The notes: generated by a model from the sequence alone, not told the origin. A stretch of DNA of 64,000 nt from Auraticoccus monumenti (GCF_900101785.1 NZ_LT629688.1:4154001-4218000); one strand, 5' to 3'; counted from the first letter of the stretch, positions 1 to 9,024 are shown. Made by a program: numbers and translations.

Positions 1-1214
1 TTCTGCCGCCGCTCCATCACCTCGGCCAAGATGGTGCGGTAGTCCGTGGTGCCGGCCAGGTCGCCGTCCACCAGCGCGGAGGAGGCCAGCCCCGGCCAGC
101 TGCCGTAGACCTTCCCGCCGTTGACGCCACCGCCCAGCACCATGGCGAGGTTGCCGTGGCCGTGGTCCAGCCCGCCGGAGGCGTTCTCGGTCAGACGGCG
201 CCCGAACTCCGACAGCGTGATCACGGTGACCCGCGACTGCTCCGCGCCGAGGTCGGTCCAGAACGCGGCCAGGGCGGCGGCCAGACGTCCGAGGTGGTCG
301 CGCATGAACCCCTTGGCCGCGTTGCCCATGCCGGCGTGGGTGTCCCAGCCGCCGAAGTCGACGGCCGCGGCGCGCAGCCCGACCCCCTGCTTGACCAGCC
401 GGGCGACGTCGCGCAGGGCCCCACCGAGCTCGTCACCGGGGTAGGTCACGCCGGCGCGCGGGGTGTAGCCGGCCTCCTTCATCTTCGTCGCGGTCCCGAA
501 CGCGGCCAGCGCGGCAGTCGTCGGGACCCTGACGTGGGCGGGGGCGTTGCTGTTCACGGCCGCGAGGACCGTGCGCCAGCGGGCGGAGTCGCTGGCGCTC
601 CCGGCCCCGGACAGCGACAGCTGGTCGACACCGCGGATGGACAGCTCGTTGAAGGGGCCCTGCAACGCCCGGGGCGAGGGGCCGAAGGCCACCCCGGTGA
701 ACGTCGACGGCGAGGCGGTGGCCCCGAGCATCCGGTCCAGCCAGCCGGTGCGCAGCGTCGACCCCGGGGCCGCGTTCTCCATGTCCTCCATGGCCTTGAA
801 GTGGCTGCGGGTGGGCGAGGTCTGGCCGACGGCGTGCACGAAGGCCAGCGACTTCGCGTCCCAGAAGGGCTTGAGGGCCTTCAGCGAGGGGTGCAGCCCG
901 AAGGTGCGGTCCAGCATCAGCGCCTGGGACTGCTGCAGGCCGATGGTCGGGCGGGCCTTGACGTAGGCGGCGTCGGCCACCGGTGCGACGGCCGACAGCC
1001 CGTCGAAGCCGCCGCGCAGGCTGAGCACCACCAGGACGTCACCGCGGTAACCGGGGTCGGCCCAGGCGTACTGGGTGGGGACGCTGGTGGCCACCCCGGC
1101 GGCGACGAGCCCGGCGGCGCCGGCGAGCAGGCCGCGGCGGCTCAGGCTGAGCCGGGTGTCCTCCGCGCAGCCGCAGGGGGACTCGGTCAGGGGGTCGGGA
1201 CGTACGTCGGTCAT
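1..1214 (-). CDS. DUF1501 family Tat-exported protein (3' end outside window)
   Basis: The ATG at 1214 begins a reading frame that runs off the left edge; about 404 residues are visible. Residues 25-32 read SRRGLLAG, a twin-arginine motif followed by a hydrophobic stretch, so the protein is probably exported folded by the Tat system. The body carries DUF1501 hallmarks: a GGxDGL segment near the start (RGGFDGLS), VDFGGWDTH in the middle and a LSEFGRR motif towards the visible end. DUF1501 proteins are distantly related to the alkaline phosphatase/sulfatase fold and their substrate is unknown. The DUF1800 gene lies 32 bases upstream on the same strand, the usual partner, so the two are probably co-transcribed and work together outside the membrane. 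Family call is firm; function is unknown. Confidence 0.9.
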   Translation of the reverse strand, partial: MTDVRPDPLTESPCGCAEDTRLSLSRRGLLAGAAGLVAAGVATSVPTQYAWADPGYRGDVLVVLSLRGGFDGLSAVAPVADAAYVKARPTIGLQQSQALMLDRTFGLHPSLKALKPFWDAKSLAFVHAVGQTSPTRSHFKAMEDMENAAPGSTLRTGWLDRMLGATASPSTFTGVAFGPSPRALQGPFNELSIRGVDQLSLSGAGSASDSARWRTVLAAVNSNAPAHVRVPTTAALAAFGTATKMKEAGYTPRAGVTYPGDELGGALRDVARLVKQGVGLRAAAVDFGGWDTHAGMGNAAKGFMRDHLGRLAAALAAFWTDLGAEQSRVTVITLSEFGRRLTENASGGLDHGHGNLAMVLGGGVNGGKVYGSWPGLASSALVDGDLAGTTDYRTILAEVMERRQ

Positions 1215-1246
1215 GGGGTGCTCCGGGGTCGGGGGTGGGTGCCGCG

Positions 1247-2779
1247 TCAGCGGATGGTGTGGGAGGTGCTGTCCAGCAGGACGGCGACCAGCTGGCCGTA
1301 GCGCCAGGTGATGGCGGCGTCCCCGGGCTTGACCGGGTCGGTGGGCCTGCGCTCCAGGAAGGTGCACACCGCGTCGCGCTGGGTGGTGGTGAGACGCGTC
1401 AGCAGCAGCTTGTCGGCGACCAGCCGCACCAGGGCGGCGTGGTTCGCGGGCAGGGTGGTGGGGATCCACGTGGTGAGGTCGGGCTGCCGCATGGTCTTGA
1501 AGCTCCACCCCGAGGCGGCGTGCAGGTGCATGTTCCAGCGGTGCAGCGTGCTGGAGGCGCTCTGCCAGGCGGTCGCCACGTCGGGGTAGCCGTCCGGTGC
1601 TGACCAGCCGCCGGGGACGTGCCCCATCTGCTTGGCCACCCAGCGGATGTCACCCAGCGAGGTGCTCCCCTCGGCGTCGGGCCGGTGCCCGAGGATGCGG
1701 AAGGTGGCGATGACGTCCTCGTAGGGCCGGCGGGTCTTCTTGCCCACCGAGGCGGTGAACTCGGCGGAGGCGAAGAGCCGGCGCAGCACCGGGGCGATGC
1801 TGGTGTCGTTCTTCAGGTACGTCGCGGCGAGGTCGCTGACCAGGGTGGCCGAGGGTGCGTCGGAGACGAAGCGGACGGCGAGCTTGCGGGCGATCCGCTC
1901 GGCCGTCCTCGGGTGCCGGGCCAGGTGGTCCATCAGGGAGAGGGCGACCTTCTCCCCGTCCTCGGCGCGGCTGTTGGCGCTGGTCCAGCCGAGGAGCTTG
2001 AGGGTGCCGACGTGACGGCGCTGCGGCTTGTACTCGTACAGCAGCGACTCGTTGTCGATCGACAGCCCCGTGAGGGCCAGCGCCGCCTGGCGGACGTCGG
2101 CCTCGGTGTAGCTGCCGACCCCCACGGTGTGCAGCTCGAGCAGCTCCCGCCCGTGGTTCTCGTTGGGCGACTGGCGGGTGGAGCTGGCGTTGTCGAGCAC
2201 CGCCAGCAGTGCCGGGTGACGGACGGCGGCCTTGAGCATGTCGGCGTAGCGGCCCAGGGCGTGCTTGCGGATCACGTCGCGGTGCCAGGTGTGCACGAAC
2301 GCCTGCACGTCCCCCTCCGGGGCCGGGACGACCAGGTGGTCGGTCCAGAAGTCGGCCACCACCTCCAGCAGCTGGCGACGGGACCAGATGTGGCGGGCGG
2401 TGTGCAGCCGGAGGTAGTCGTCCATCACCTCCCAGCCGTAGCCGATGTTCTCCCGCACCTCCCAGTGCCGCCACGACAGCCGCGGGAAGCGCTTGGCGAA
2501 GGCGTCCATCTCGGCGTCGGGCACGGTGGCCGGGGCCAGCTGGGCCTCCAACCACGCGGAGGTGCCGCTCTTCGTCACCTCGGCGAACAGCTCCCGGGTG
2601 GGGCCGAAGGTCGCCCGGCGCAGCAGGTGCAGGACCGGGTCGGTGGCGCTCGGAGCGGCTTCGGCGACCGGTGCGGGGGTGACGGCCTGCAGGCCTCCCG
2701 CGACCGCGGCGGCGGCGAGACCCGTGAGGAGGAGCCGCCGGGAGCCGGCGCGCGCAGGAAGGGTATCGGGGGCGGTCAC
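1247..2779 (-). CDS. DUF1800 family Tat-exported protein
   Basis: The GTG at 2779 gives 510 residues. I prefer it to a longer in-frame start at 2881 because it places a twin-arginine signal (SRRLLLTG, residues 13-20) at the N-terminus, with a likely cleavage after the AEA near residue 41. LLRRATFGPT at residues 52-61 and the central NENHGRELLELHTVG motif are typical of DUF1800. These proteins are secreted, helical and of unknown activity, and are commonly encoded beside DUF1501 proteins, as here: DUF1501 follows by 32 bases. The length is normal for the family. The pair has been linked by context to extracellular metabolism, but nothing here shows a substrate. Confidence 0.9.
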   Translation of the reverse strand: MTAPDTLPARAGSRRLLLTGLAAAAVAGGLQAVTPAPVAEAAPSATDPVLHLLRRATFGPTRELFAEVTKSGTSAWLEAQLAPATVPDAEMDAFAKRFPRLSWRHWEVRENIGYGWEVMDDYLRLHTARHIWSRRQLLEVVADFWTDHLVVPAPEGDVQAFVHTWHRDVIRKHALGRYADMLKAAVRHPALLAVLDNASSTRQSPNENHGRELLELHTVGVGSYTEADVRQAALALTGLSIDNESLLYEYKPQRRHVGTLKLLGWTSANSRAEDGEKVALSLMDHLARHPRTAERIARKLAVRFVSDAPSATLVSDLAATYLKNDTSIAPVLRRLFASAEFTASVGKKTRRPYEDVIATFRILGHRPDAEGSTSLGDIRWVAKQMGHVPGGWSAPDGYPDVATAWQSASSTLHRWNMHLHAASGWSFKTMRQPDLTTWIPTTLPANHAALVRLVADKLLLTRLTTTQRDAVCTFLERRPTDPVKPGDAAITWRYGQLVAVLLDSTSHTIR

Positions 2780-2983
2780 GGCGGGGTGGGCCTCTCGGTC
2801 GGGTCGGGATCCTCGGCGCCCGCGACCCCCGTCCACGAGTGGTGCCAGCTGGAACTTAGGGGTTCCGACCTGGGACACCAAGGGGCGTTACCACATCGTT
2901 GCCATCGGGTTCTCCCGCCGCGCCGGGAGCGAGGGCTCGGGCGGCTGTCGGGCGGGTGTCGGCTGGGGCTCTTTGCGGGCGCC

Positions 2984-3478
2984 TCAGGCGAGGCGGCGCA
3001 GGAGGGTGCGCAGCAGCCGGACCCACGGGCTCCACCGCGCCGGACGAGCCGGCGGCGCGCCGAGCTCGTGCTGGGCCCGGTCCAGGCAGTCCTCCAGCAG
3101 GGCGTCGTGCAGCGGGCGGACCACCAGCGGCCAGCCGAGCCGCATCAGTCCGCTGGTGCGGGCGTCGATGCGGTGCTCCAGCACCGTCCGGCCGCTCCGG
3201 TCGGGCAGCACCAGGAAGGTGTGGGTGCCCTCGACCCCACGCGGTGCGGTGAAGGTGAACTCGGCGAGCCGGCCGGGCTCGTGCCGGGTGACGACGTAGC
3301 CGATCAGACCGTGACCACCCCCGGCACCGACGCCGAGCGGGGCGTCCAGCCTCATGGCCGGCCACCGCCGTCGGGGCCACAACCGGTCCGCCGGCCCACC
3401 CAGCGAGTCCAGCAGCCCGCCGACCTGGTCGGGCGCGGCCGCGAGCAGCCGACGGTGGACGTTGCGGACCGTCGGCAC
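2984..3478 (-). CDS. SRPBCC (START-like) superfamily protein
   Basis: This 164-residue gene starts with GTG at 3478, four bases after the otsB stop codon, so it is almost certainly the second gene of an otsB operon. The sequence begins with a helix, then a segment reading PLGVGAGGGHG, beta strands around RLAEFTFTAPRG and a final long helix ending in a basic tail, consistent with a polyketide-cyclase/START-type helix-grip fold that binds a small hydrophobic ligand. No catalytic motif is visible. A longer in-frame reading back to 3751 exists but lies inside otsB and is not credible. Co-transcription with trehalose-phosphate phosphatase hints at an osmotic or envelope stress context, which is inference only. 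Confidence 0.7.
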   Translation of the reverse strand: MPTVRNVHRRLLAAAPDQVGGLLDSLGGPADRLWPRRRWPAMRLDAPLGVGAGGGHGLIGYVVTRHEPGRLAEFTFTAPRGVEGTHTFLVLPDRSGRTVLEHRIDARTSGLMRLGWPLVVRPLHDALLEDCLDRAQHELGAPPARPARWSPWVRLLRTLLRRLA

Positions 3479-3482
3479 CGGG

Positions 3483-4349
3483 TCAGCCCTGCGGCGGCTG
3501 GGGCCGGGCCTGCTCGAGCAGGTCGGCGACGCCGGAGCACCAGCCGGCCACGCCCTGGGTACCGTCCACCACCACGTCGGAGAGCTGCACCAGGGCGTCC
3601 TCCTCGGCGGAGGCCGAGCAGACCAGCAGCGAGGTGAGGCCCTCGCCCCGGAGCTCGCGGGCGGCCCGGAAGGCCGGCAGGTCGCCGAGGTCGTCCCCGC
3701 CGAAGACGACGGCCCGGCTCCCCCGCTCGGCGACCAGGGCCCGCAGCGCACCGCCCTTGTCGAAGCCGTCGGCCCGGATCTCCAGCACGTTGCGACCCGG
3801 TTCCACGGTCAGCCCGTGCTCCTCGGCCAGCCGGGTGACCGGTCCCTGGAGGGTGGCGAAGGTGCCGGCGGGGTCCTCGCACTGGCGGGTGTGGATGCCG
3901 ATGGCGCGCTGCTTGTGCTCCAGCTGCACGCCCTCCAGCCCGAGGGAGGCCAGCAGGCCGGGCAGCGCGGCCTCGACGTCGGCCACCTCGTGCGGCGGCT
4001 CGGGGATGGCGAACTCGCCGGTGGCGGCGTCCCAGCGCTCCACGCCGTACTGCCCCAGCACCACCATCGACCCCAGCCCCGGCACCTGGTCCAGGCCGCC
4101 GAGGCTGACCGCGGTGCGGGCGGGGCGACCGGTGATGACGGCCACCGTGCCGACGAAGGCGCCGATGCGCCCGAGCGCGGCGATGGCGTCCGGGTCGACG
4201 TGGGCACTCGCCGGGTCGTCCACGATCGGGGAGAGGGTGCCGTCGAAGTCGAAGGCCACCAGGGCGGAGGCGGGGTCGGCCAGCAGGGCGTCGAGGCACG
4301 CCTGGCCCTCGGGCGTCTCCACGAGGCCCCCGGCACGCAGATCGGTCAT
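3483..4349 (-). CDS. otsB: trehalose-6-phosphate phosphatase
   Basis: This 288-residue HAD-superfamily phosphatase removes phosphate from trehalose-6-phosphate in the second step of the OtsAB pathway. Residues 34-39 (DFDGTL) are the HAD nucleophile motif, followed by the VITGRP motif and, near the C-terminus, GGDDLGD, which carries the Mg-binding acidic residues. KGGALRAL supplies the conserved lysine region. Length is typical. The gene is divergent from otsA, 94 bases apart, so the two enzymes of the pathway share one control region. Upstream on the minus strand a TTGTCG and a CAGGCT are 18 bases apart, ending 7 bases before the ATG, a possible leaderless promoter. The SRPBCC gene follows directly. 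Confidence 0.93.
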   Translation of the reverse strand: MTDLRAGGLVETPEGQACLDALLADPASALVAFDFDGTLSPIVDDPASAHVDPDAIAALGRIGAFVGTVAVITGRPARTAVSLGGLDQVPGLGSMVVLGQYGVERWDAATGEFAIPEPPHEVADVEAALPGLLASLGLEGVQLEHKQRAIGIHTRQCEDPAGTFATLQGPVTRLAEEHGLTVEPGRNVLEIRADGFDKGGALRALVAERGSRAVVFGGDDLGDLPAFRAARELRGEGLTSLLVCSASAEEDALVQLSDVVVDGTQGVAGWCSGVADLLEQARPQPPQG

Positions 4350-4443
4350 GCGCCCCAGCCTGTCAGTCAGACCGGCGGGGCGACAAACGCCGCCTCACCC
4401 TGCCGGGTCGGCCGAGCCCGCGGCTGGATATGGTCGGTGCATC

Positions 4444-5889
4444 ATGGCGGCGACGACGACTACATCAGGCTCACCCACCGACCAGGGCGGGGAGGTCTCC
4501 GCGTCGTTCGTCGTGGTGGCCAACCGGCTGCCGGTGGACCGCGTCCAGAACCCCGACGGGACGGTCGACTGGCGTACCTCCCCCGGTGGCCTGGTCACCG
4601 CGCTGGAGCCGGTGATGCGCGCCAACGAGGGCGCCTGGGTGGGGTGGCACGGGGCGCCGGACGAGGTGCTCGACCCCTTCGAGGAAGATGGCATCACCAT
4701 CGTCCCGGTGCCGCTGTCCACCGACGAGGTGGCCGACTACTACGAGGGCTTCTCCAACGGCACGCTGTGGCCGCTCTACCACGACGTCGTGGCGCCGCCG
4801 GCCTTCCACCGCGTCTGGTGGGACGCCTACGTCCGGGTCAACCGCCGCTTCGCCGAGCGCGCCGCGCAGGTCTCGGACCAGGGCGCCACGGTGTGGGTGC
4901 AGGACTACCAGCTCCAGCTGGTGCCGCAGATGCTGCGCATGATGCGCCCGGACCTGCGCATCGGCTTCTTCCTGCACATCCCGTTCCCGCCGGTGGAGCT
5001 CTTCCAGCAGCTGCCGTGGCGCCGGGAGATCACCGAGGGGCTGCTCGGGGCGGACCTGATCGGCTTCCAGCTGCCCGGCGCGGCCCAGAACTTCGCCCGG
5101 CTGGTGCGCCAGCGCGTCTCCGCCGAGGTGCGTCGCGACCAGATCACCCTGGGCGACGGCCACGTGGCCCGGGCCCGGGCGTACCCCATCTCGATCGACT
5201 CCCGCAGCTTCCACGAGCTGTCCCGCAGCGAGCCGGTGCAGCAGCGTGCCCGCGACATCCGGCGCGACCTCGGCGAGCCCAAGGTGATGTTCCTCGGCGT
5301 GGACCGGCTGGACTACACCAAGGGGATCAAGCAGCGGCTGCGGGCGTTCGGGGAGCTGATCCTCGAGGGCCGGCTCGACCCCGACGACGTGGTGTTCGTC
5401 CAGATCGCCACCCCGTCGCGGGAGCGGGTCGAGGAGTACCGCCACCTGCGCGACGAGATCGACATGCTGGTGGGACGGATCAACGGCGACGCCGGCCGGA
5501 TCGGGCGCTCACCGCTGGTGTACCTGCACAGCTCGTTCCCCCGCGAGGAGATGGCCGCGATGTACTCGGCCGCCGACGTGATGGTGGTGACGCCGCTGCG
5601 TGACGGGATGAACCTCGTGGCCAAGGAGTTCGTGGCCTGCCGGGGGGCCGACGACGGGGCCCTGGTGCTCAGCGAGTTCGCCGGGGCGGCCTACGAGCTC
5701 AAGCAGGCGTACAAGATCAACCCCTACGACATCAACGACATCAAGGCCACGCTCGAGCTGGCCAGCCACGACGCCCCCAACAACAAGGCGCGCCGGATGC
5801 GGGCGCTGCGCAAGCAGGTGTTCGACAACGACATCGCCAAGTGGGCCGACAACTTCCTCACCGACCTCGACCAGACGGTGACCGGTTGA
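4444..5889 (+). CDS. otsA: alpha,alpha-trehalose-phosphate synthase (GT20)
   Basis: This 481-residue retaining glycosyltransferase of family GT20 makes trehalose-6-phosphate from a nucleotide-glucose donor and glucose-6-phosphate in the cytoplasm. Visible motifs are ANRLPVDR near residue 27, [21 protein letters not shown], the donor-site RLDYTKGI and [14 protein letters not shown]. Length is normal. I chose the ATG at 4444: a TATGGT hexamer at 4429-4434 could be a -10 element, which would leave only a few bases of leader. The stop codon overlaps the TTG start of the next gene. With divergent otsB it forms the OtsAB route to trehalose, an osmoprotectant and glycolipid precursor in actinobacteria. 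Confidence 0.95.
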   Translation: MAATTTTSGSPTDQGGEVSASFVVVANRLPVDRVQNPDGTVDWRTSPGGLVTALEPVMRANEGAWVGWHGAPDEVLDPFEEDGITIVPVPLSTDEVADYYEGFSNGTLWPLYHDVVAPPAFHRVWWDAYVRVNRRFAERAAQVSDQGATVWVQDYQLQLVPQMLRMMRPDLRIGFFLHIPFPPVELFQQLPWRREITEGLLGADLIGFQLPGAAQNFARLVRQRVSAEVRRDQITLGDGHVARARAYPISIDSRSFHELSRSEPVQQRARDIRRDLGEPKVMFLGVDRLDYTKGIKQRLRAFGELILEGRLDPDDVVFVQIATPSRERVEEYRHLRDEIDMLVGRINGDAGRIGRSPLVYLHSSFPREEMAAMYSAADVMVVTPLRDGMNLVAKEFVACRGADDGALVLSEFAGAAYELKQAYKINPYDINDIKATLELASHDAPNNKARRMRALRKQVFDNDIAKWADNFLTDLDQTVTG

Positions 5890-6398
5890 GGCGCCGGCTG
5901 CCGGCCGAGCTGGCCGGTGAGCTCGCCGAGCAGGTCGGCGGGCGGCCACGGGTGCTGCGCTGGGCCGAGGGCGACCGCGGGGTCGTCGCGGCCCTGCCCG
6001 CCTGGTTGGCGGTGCGCCGTGTCGAGGGCTGGCAGCTGATCGGCTGGCACGAGATCGAGGGGGGCGGCTGGAGCGCCCCGGACCAGCTGCTGGAGTGGAC
6101 CCTCACCGACGGACGACGCGGCCGGATGCGGCTCACCGAGGCCGGCCGCTTCCCGGAGGTGTTCCGCGAGCGGGTGCACGCCACGATCATCGTCCGGCGT
6201 GAGGTGAACGACCCCGACACCGGCGCCCAGTTCACCCTCAGCGCGCGTCGACGGCTCGACGACGACCGCGCTCCCCTGCTCTGGGAGACGACCCTGGTGC
6301 GGGGCACGACCTGGTCCCAGCCGGGTGTGAGGGAGGCCACGGAGCGGGCCATGGCGGCCCTGCGAAGCGAGTACGACATCCCGCCCGGGGGCTGCTAG
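5886..6398 (+). CDS. conserved small protein of unknown function, translationally coupled to otsA
   Basis: The frame opens with TTG at 5886 overlapping the otsA TGA by a TTGA junction and runs 170 residues. The sequence has no signal peptide or membrane segment. It is rich in Arg, Glu and Trp, with alternating charged and hydrophobic stretches suggesting a beta-rich fold (for example WQLIGWHEIEGGGW, and FTLSARRRLDDDRAPLLWET). I do not recognise a family. Overlap with otsA implies translational coupling and co-regulation with trehalose synthesis. An upstream in-frame ATG at 5841 lies inside otsA and is less likely. The coding call rests on the good codon pattern and uninterrupted frame up to the tRNA. 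Confidence 0.72.
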   Translation: MRRRLPAELAGELAEQVGGRPRVLRWAEGDRGVVAALPAWLAVRRVEGWQLIGWHEIEGGGWSAPDQLLEWTLTDGRRGRMRLTEAGRFPEVFRERVHATIIVRREVNDPDTGAQFTLSARRRLDDDRAPLLWETTLVRGTTWSQPGVREATERAMAALRSEYDIPPGGC

Positions 6399-6419
6399 GG
6401 TTGGTCACCGCGCGAGCGA

Positions 6420-6492
6420 TCCCCTGTAGCTCAATTGGCAGAGCATTCGACTGTTAATCGAAGGGTTACTGGTTCGAGTCCAGTCGGGGGAG
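6420..6492 (+). tRNA. tRNA-Asn(GTT)
   Basis: The 73-base sequence folds as a standard cloverleaf: the acceptor stem TCCCCTG pairs with CGGGGGA, including one G-U pair. The D-arm is GCTC/GAGC, the anticodon stem TTCGA/TCGAA encloses the loop CTGTTAA with anticodon GTT, and the T-arm is ACTGG/CCAGT with the loop TTCGAGT. The discriminator base is G. The 3' CCA is not encoded. It begins 21 bases after the preceding gene and is followed at once by a strong hairpin. Confidence 0.97.
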
Positions 6493-6499
6493 CGAGACA

Positions 6500-6534
6500 G
6501 GCCGCTGACCAGGAGTTCTCCTGGCCCAGCGGCC
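6500..6534 (+). terminator. hairpin following tRNA-Asn
   Basis: GGCCGCTG at 6500-6507 pairs with CAGCGGCC at 6527-6534, and the inside adds CCAGGAG/CTCCTGG around a very short loop, with small bulges. It starts 8 bases after the tRNA and has no clear T-tract, as is usual for high-GC actinobacterial terminators. Confidence 0.7.
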
Positions 6535-7169
6535 TCTATCGTCTCCGGGGCCGGACGCCACGCCCCTGCGACACCGGGGCCTGGGCGGCCTGCTCCGTGC
6601 GGGAATCCCCGTCATCGTCTCCCACACATGGTCCGGCACTCCGTCGTCCCGGGTCAGCAGGCCGCGCACTCGGTGGTCAGCTCGTCGAGCAGGTTCTCGG
6701 CGTCCCACCTCCACCCAGTCGCAGGACCCCGACCGGGAGCCGGTGTCCCTGCGCACGCTGTCGGCCGACAGCGTGCTGGTCGCAACGGGCACCGGCAGGC
6801 TGGTGGACGCAGTGGAGGGTGTCGTGGGGACCGCCGAGGACCGTGATCCGCTAAAGCCGCTCGGCCGCGAACCTCGCGGTCAGGTACGTGCTCCCCGCTC
6901 GTCAGCGTCGTGTCCCGGCGAAGATGTTGACCGAGGCGCGGGCGACTCCTTCGTGACGGGGACTCCTCACTCGAGATCTGGAGCGCTGACACAGGCGGCA
7001 GAGTCAGGGCTCCGGAGTGACCGGTGCTGCTCTCGGCTCCAGTTCACCCGGACCACGCCGCGCCAGCCGCGACGGGGAGCGGAGCAGGGCCAGGAACCCG
7101 TCGCAGCAGCGCACGCGGTCCGCAAGGTGCCGAGCCGGGCGCACCCGGGGCCGTGGAGGCGAGGGCCAG
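6535..7169. other. intergenic region without a supported gene
   Basis: About 630 bases between the tRNA terminator and the HNH gene control region. Short frames exist on both strands but none has a convincing start, composition or recognisable product. It holds a 24-base perfect palindrome at 6753-6776. It may be decayed accessory DNA next to a tRNA, a common integration neighbourhood, but I see no integrase or att repeat. Confidence 0.5.
6753..6776. repeat. 24-base perfect palindrome
   Basis: The 12 bases at 6753-6764 (GCACGCTGTCGG) are followed directly by their reverse complement at 6765-6776, with no spacer. A perfect palindrome of this length is not expected by chance in a 700-base gap. 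It could be an operator for a dimeric regulator, a relic of a mobile element end or a cruciform-forming site; no regulator gene lies beside it. Confidence 0.75.
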
Positions 7170-7242
7170 TTGTGCACAGTCGGATCTCTTGTCCACAGAT
7201 TCGAACGCACGGCCGATTTCTGTCAGTGGATCGCCGTAGATT
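7170..7242 (+). promoter_or_regulatory. control region of the first DUF222/HNH gene: LexA-like box, DnaA-box-like 9-mers, -10 element
   Basis: TCGAACGCACGGCCGA at 7201-7216 matches the actinobacterial LexA box TCGAAC-N4-GTTCGA at 10 of 12 defined positions. TAGATT at 7237-7242 fits a TANNNT -10 element and ends 6 bases before the ATG at 7249, so the transcript may be leaderless. No good -35 is visible. TTGTGCACA (7170-7178) and TTGTCCACA (7189-7197) resemble DnaA boxes; two isolated boxes do not make an origin. Confidence 0.5.
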
Positions 7243-7248
7243 GAGGAC

Positions 7249-9003
7249 ATGACGAAGCACCGCACCGACACCGCAGCCACGCTGCTGGCCGACGTGCGCG
7301 CCGACCGCACCTCGGAGAACGCAGCCGCCGCCCGCATCCTCGCCAGAGCCGCGGAGTGGGCCGATCTCCACCCACCGGTCGAGGACGACTACACCGCCAC
7401 CGCCACGATCTGCGGCCGCCCCACCGGAGCACCGCTGGCCGGTGAGGGCACACCGGAGGTGGACGAGGGCTGCATCGCCGAGCTCGCCGCCGCGCTGCGC
7501 TGCTCCACCGACGCCGGCACCACCCTCATCGGCCAAGCCCTCGAGCTCCGCCACCGGCTCCCCCGTCTCTGGGCCCTCGTCCACGCCGGGAAGGTCGCCG
7601 CGTGGCAGGCCCGCCTCGTCGCCGGCCGCACCATCAGCCTGACCCGCGAGGCAGCGACCTTCGTCGACGACCAGGTCGCTGCTGTCACGGGCAAGGTCGG
7701 GGTGACCCAGCTGGACCGGGTGATCACCACCGCGATCACCCGGTTCATGCCCGAGGAGGCCGAGCGGCAGCGGGTCGAGGCGGAGGAGAAGCGCCGCTTC
7801 GACATCTTCCACGACCAAGACGGCCGCCGACACGGGCTCGCGGAGGTGGTCGGGGTCCTCGACCTCCCCGACGCCCTCGACCTCGACGCCGCCATCGGCG
7901 CCGGAGCCCGGAAGCTGGCCGAGGCCGGAATCGACAAGAGCCTGGACGTCCGCCGCTCCATGGCCGCCGGTGAGCTCGCCCGCTCCCAGCCCGCTCTGAA
8001 CCTGACGACGAGCCAGCCCGGTCTGGTCGACGACGCCACCACCCCAGCCGCGTCCGACCCGATGGCGGGCGGTGCGTCCACCGCAACTGAATCCGACGTC
8101 GATGCCCACCCCGGCTCCTCGGCCAACGCCCGAAGCGCAACCAACGCCGCCTCGCCGGCTCACGCCCGGACCGAACGCGACGCCGTCTCCCCCGCCAGCC
8201 CGCAGACGGGAGCAACCGCCGGCTCCCCTGTCGACTCGACCGACCAGCCCCACCACTCGACGAACGCCGCCTCGATCACCGGGCGCGCACCCGCGACCCC
8301 CTGGCCCGGTCGGGCACCGTCACAGGTGACCCTCTACGTCCACCTGTCCGCCGACGCCCTCACCGGCGGCAGTCAGCGGTCCGGGTGGGTCGGCAACACC
8401 GGGATCCCTGTCACCGCCGGACAGATCCGCGACTGGTGTGGCCGACCCGATGCGAAGATCACCGTCCGACCCGTGATCGACCTCAACACCACAGCCACCG
8501 TCGACGGCTACGAGGTACCGGACCGGCTCCGCGAGCACATCGCGCTCCGCGACCGCACCTGCGTCTTCCCCTGGTGCAGCCGGCCCGCGCATCCGCGATC
8601 CACCCGACAGCGCAACGACGGCACCCCCACCTGGTCCACCGACGCCGACCACATCGAGCCCTACGACACCGGCGGGCCGACCTCGACCGACAACCTCGCC
8701 CCGCTGTGCCGCAAGCACCACCGGCTCAAGACCCACACCCGATGGCGCTACCGCATGCTGGCGCTCGGCCACTACGAGTGGACCAGCCCCCACGGACTCC
8801 GCTTCCAGCGAGGACCCGACGGCAGCACCACCGACATCACGCCGGCTGGGCAAGCACCACTTAGGCACGCACCACTTGGGTCCGCACCGCCTGGGCACGC
8901 ACCGCCGAGGCAGGATCCGGATGCGGCACCGTGGGAAGCGCTCGGGCGACCACCCGACCGCCTCGGGACCCGGTCGCGCGCAGCACTGCCCAGTTCCGTC
9001 TGA
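7249..9003 (+). CDS. DUF222 / HNH endonuclease domain protein (13E12 family), copy 1
   Basis: The product has 584 residues. The N-terminal half is a DUF222-type helical domain (residues about 30-240). Residues about 250-345 are a low-complexity Ala/Ser/Pro/Thr linker. The C-terminal HNH nuclease domain carries CVFPWC near residue 441, DADHIEPYD near 465 and LCRKHH near 486, the usual metal and catalytic positions. A proline-rich tail repeats APLxxAPPxHAPP-like units. Such proteins are multi-copy in many actinobacteria and are thought to nick DNA; their biological role is unsettled. As I recall, mycobacterial 13E12 members lie in the LexA regulon, which agrees with the LexA-like box 33 bases upstream. 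The ATG at 7249 lies 6 bases after a likely -10 element. Confidence 0.88.
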   Translation: MTKHRTDTAATLLADVRADRTSENAAAARILARAAEWADLHPPVEDDYTATATICGRPTGAPLAGEGTPEVDEGCIAELAAALRCSTDAGTTLIGQALELRHRLPRLWALVHAGKVAAWQARLVAGRTISLTREAATFVDDQVAAVTGKVGVTQLDRVITTAITRFMPEEAERQRVEAEEKRRFDIFHDQDGRRHGLAEVVGVLDLPDALDLDAAIGAGARKLAEAGIDKSLDVRRSMAAGELARSQPALNLTTSQPGLVDDATTPAASDPMAGGASTATESDVDAHPGSSANARSATNAASPAHARTERDAVSPASPQTGATAGSPVDSTDQPHHSTNAASITGRAPATPWPGRAPSQVTLYVHLSADALTGGSQRSGWVGNTGIPVTAGQIRDWCGRPDAKITVRPVIDLNTTATVDGYEVPDRLREHIALRDRTCVFPWCSRPAHPRSTRQRNDGTPTWSTDADHIEPYDTGGPTSTDNLAPLCRKHHRLKTHTRWRYRMLALGHYEWTSPHGLRFQRGPDGSTTDITPAGQAPLRHAPLGSAPPGHAPPRQDPDAAPWEALGRPPDRLGTRSRAALPSSV

Positions 9004-9024
9004 GCCACATCTGCACGCCACCAC

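Noticed and set aside
7170-7197. Two DnaA-box-like 9-mers considered as a replication origin.
   Set aside because: Only two boxes, with no AT-rich unwinding region and no dnaA/dnaN nearby.
6420-7248. tRNA-Asn considered as the attachment site of an integrated element.
   Set aside because: No integrase gene and no repeat of the tRNA 3' end found in the following sequence.
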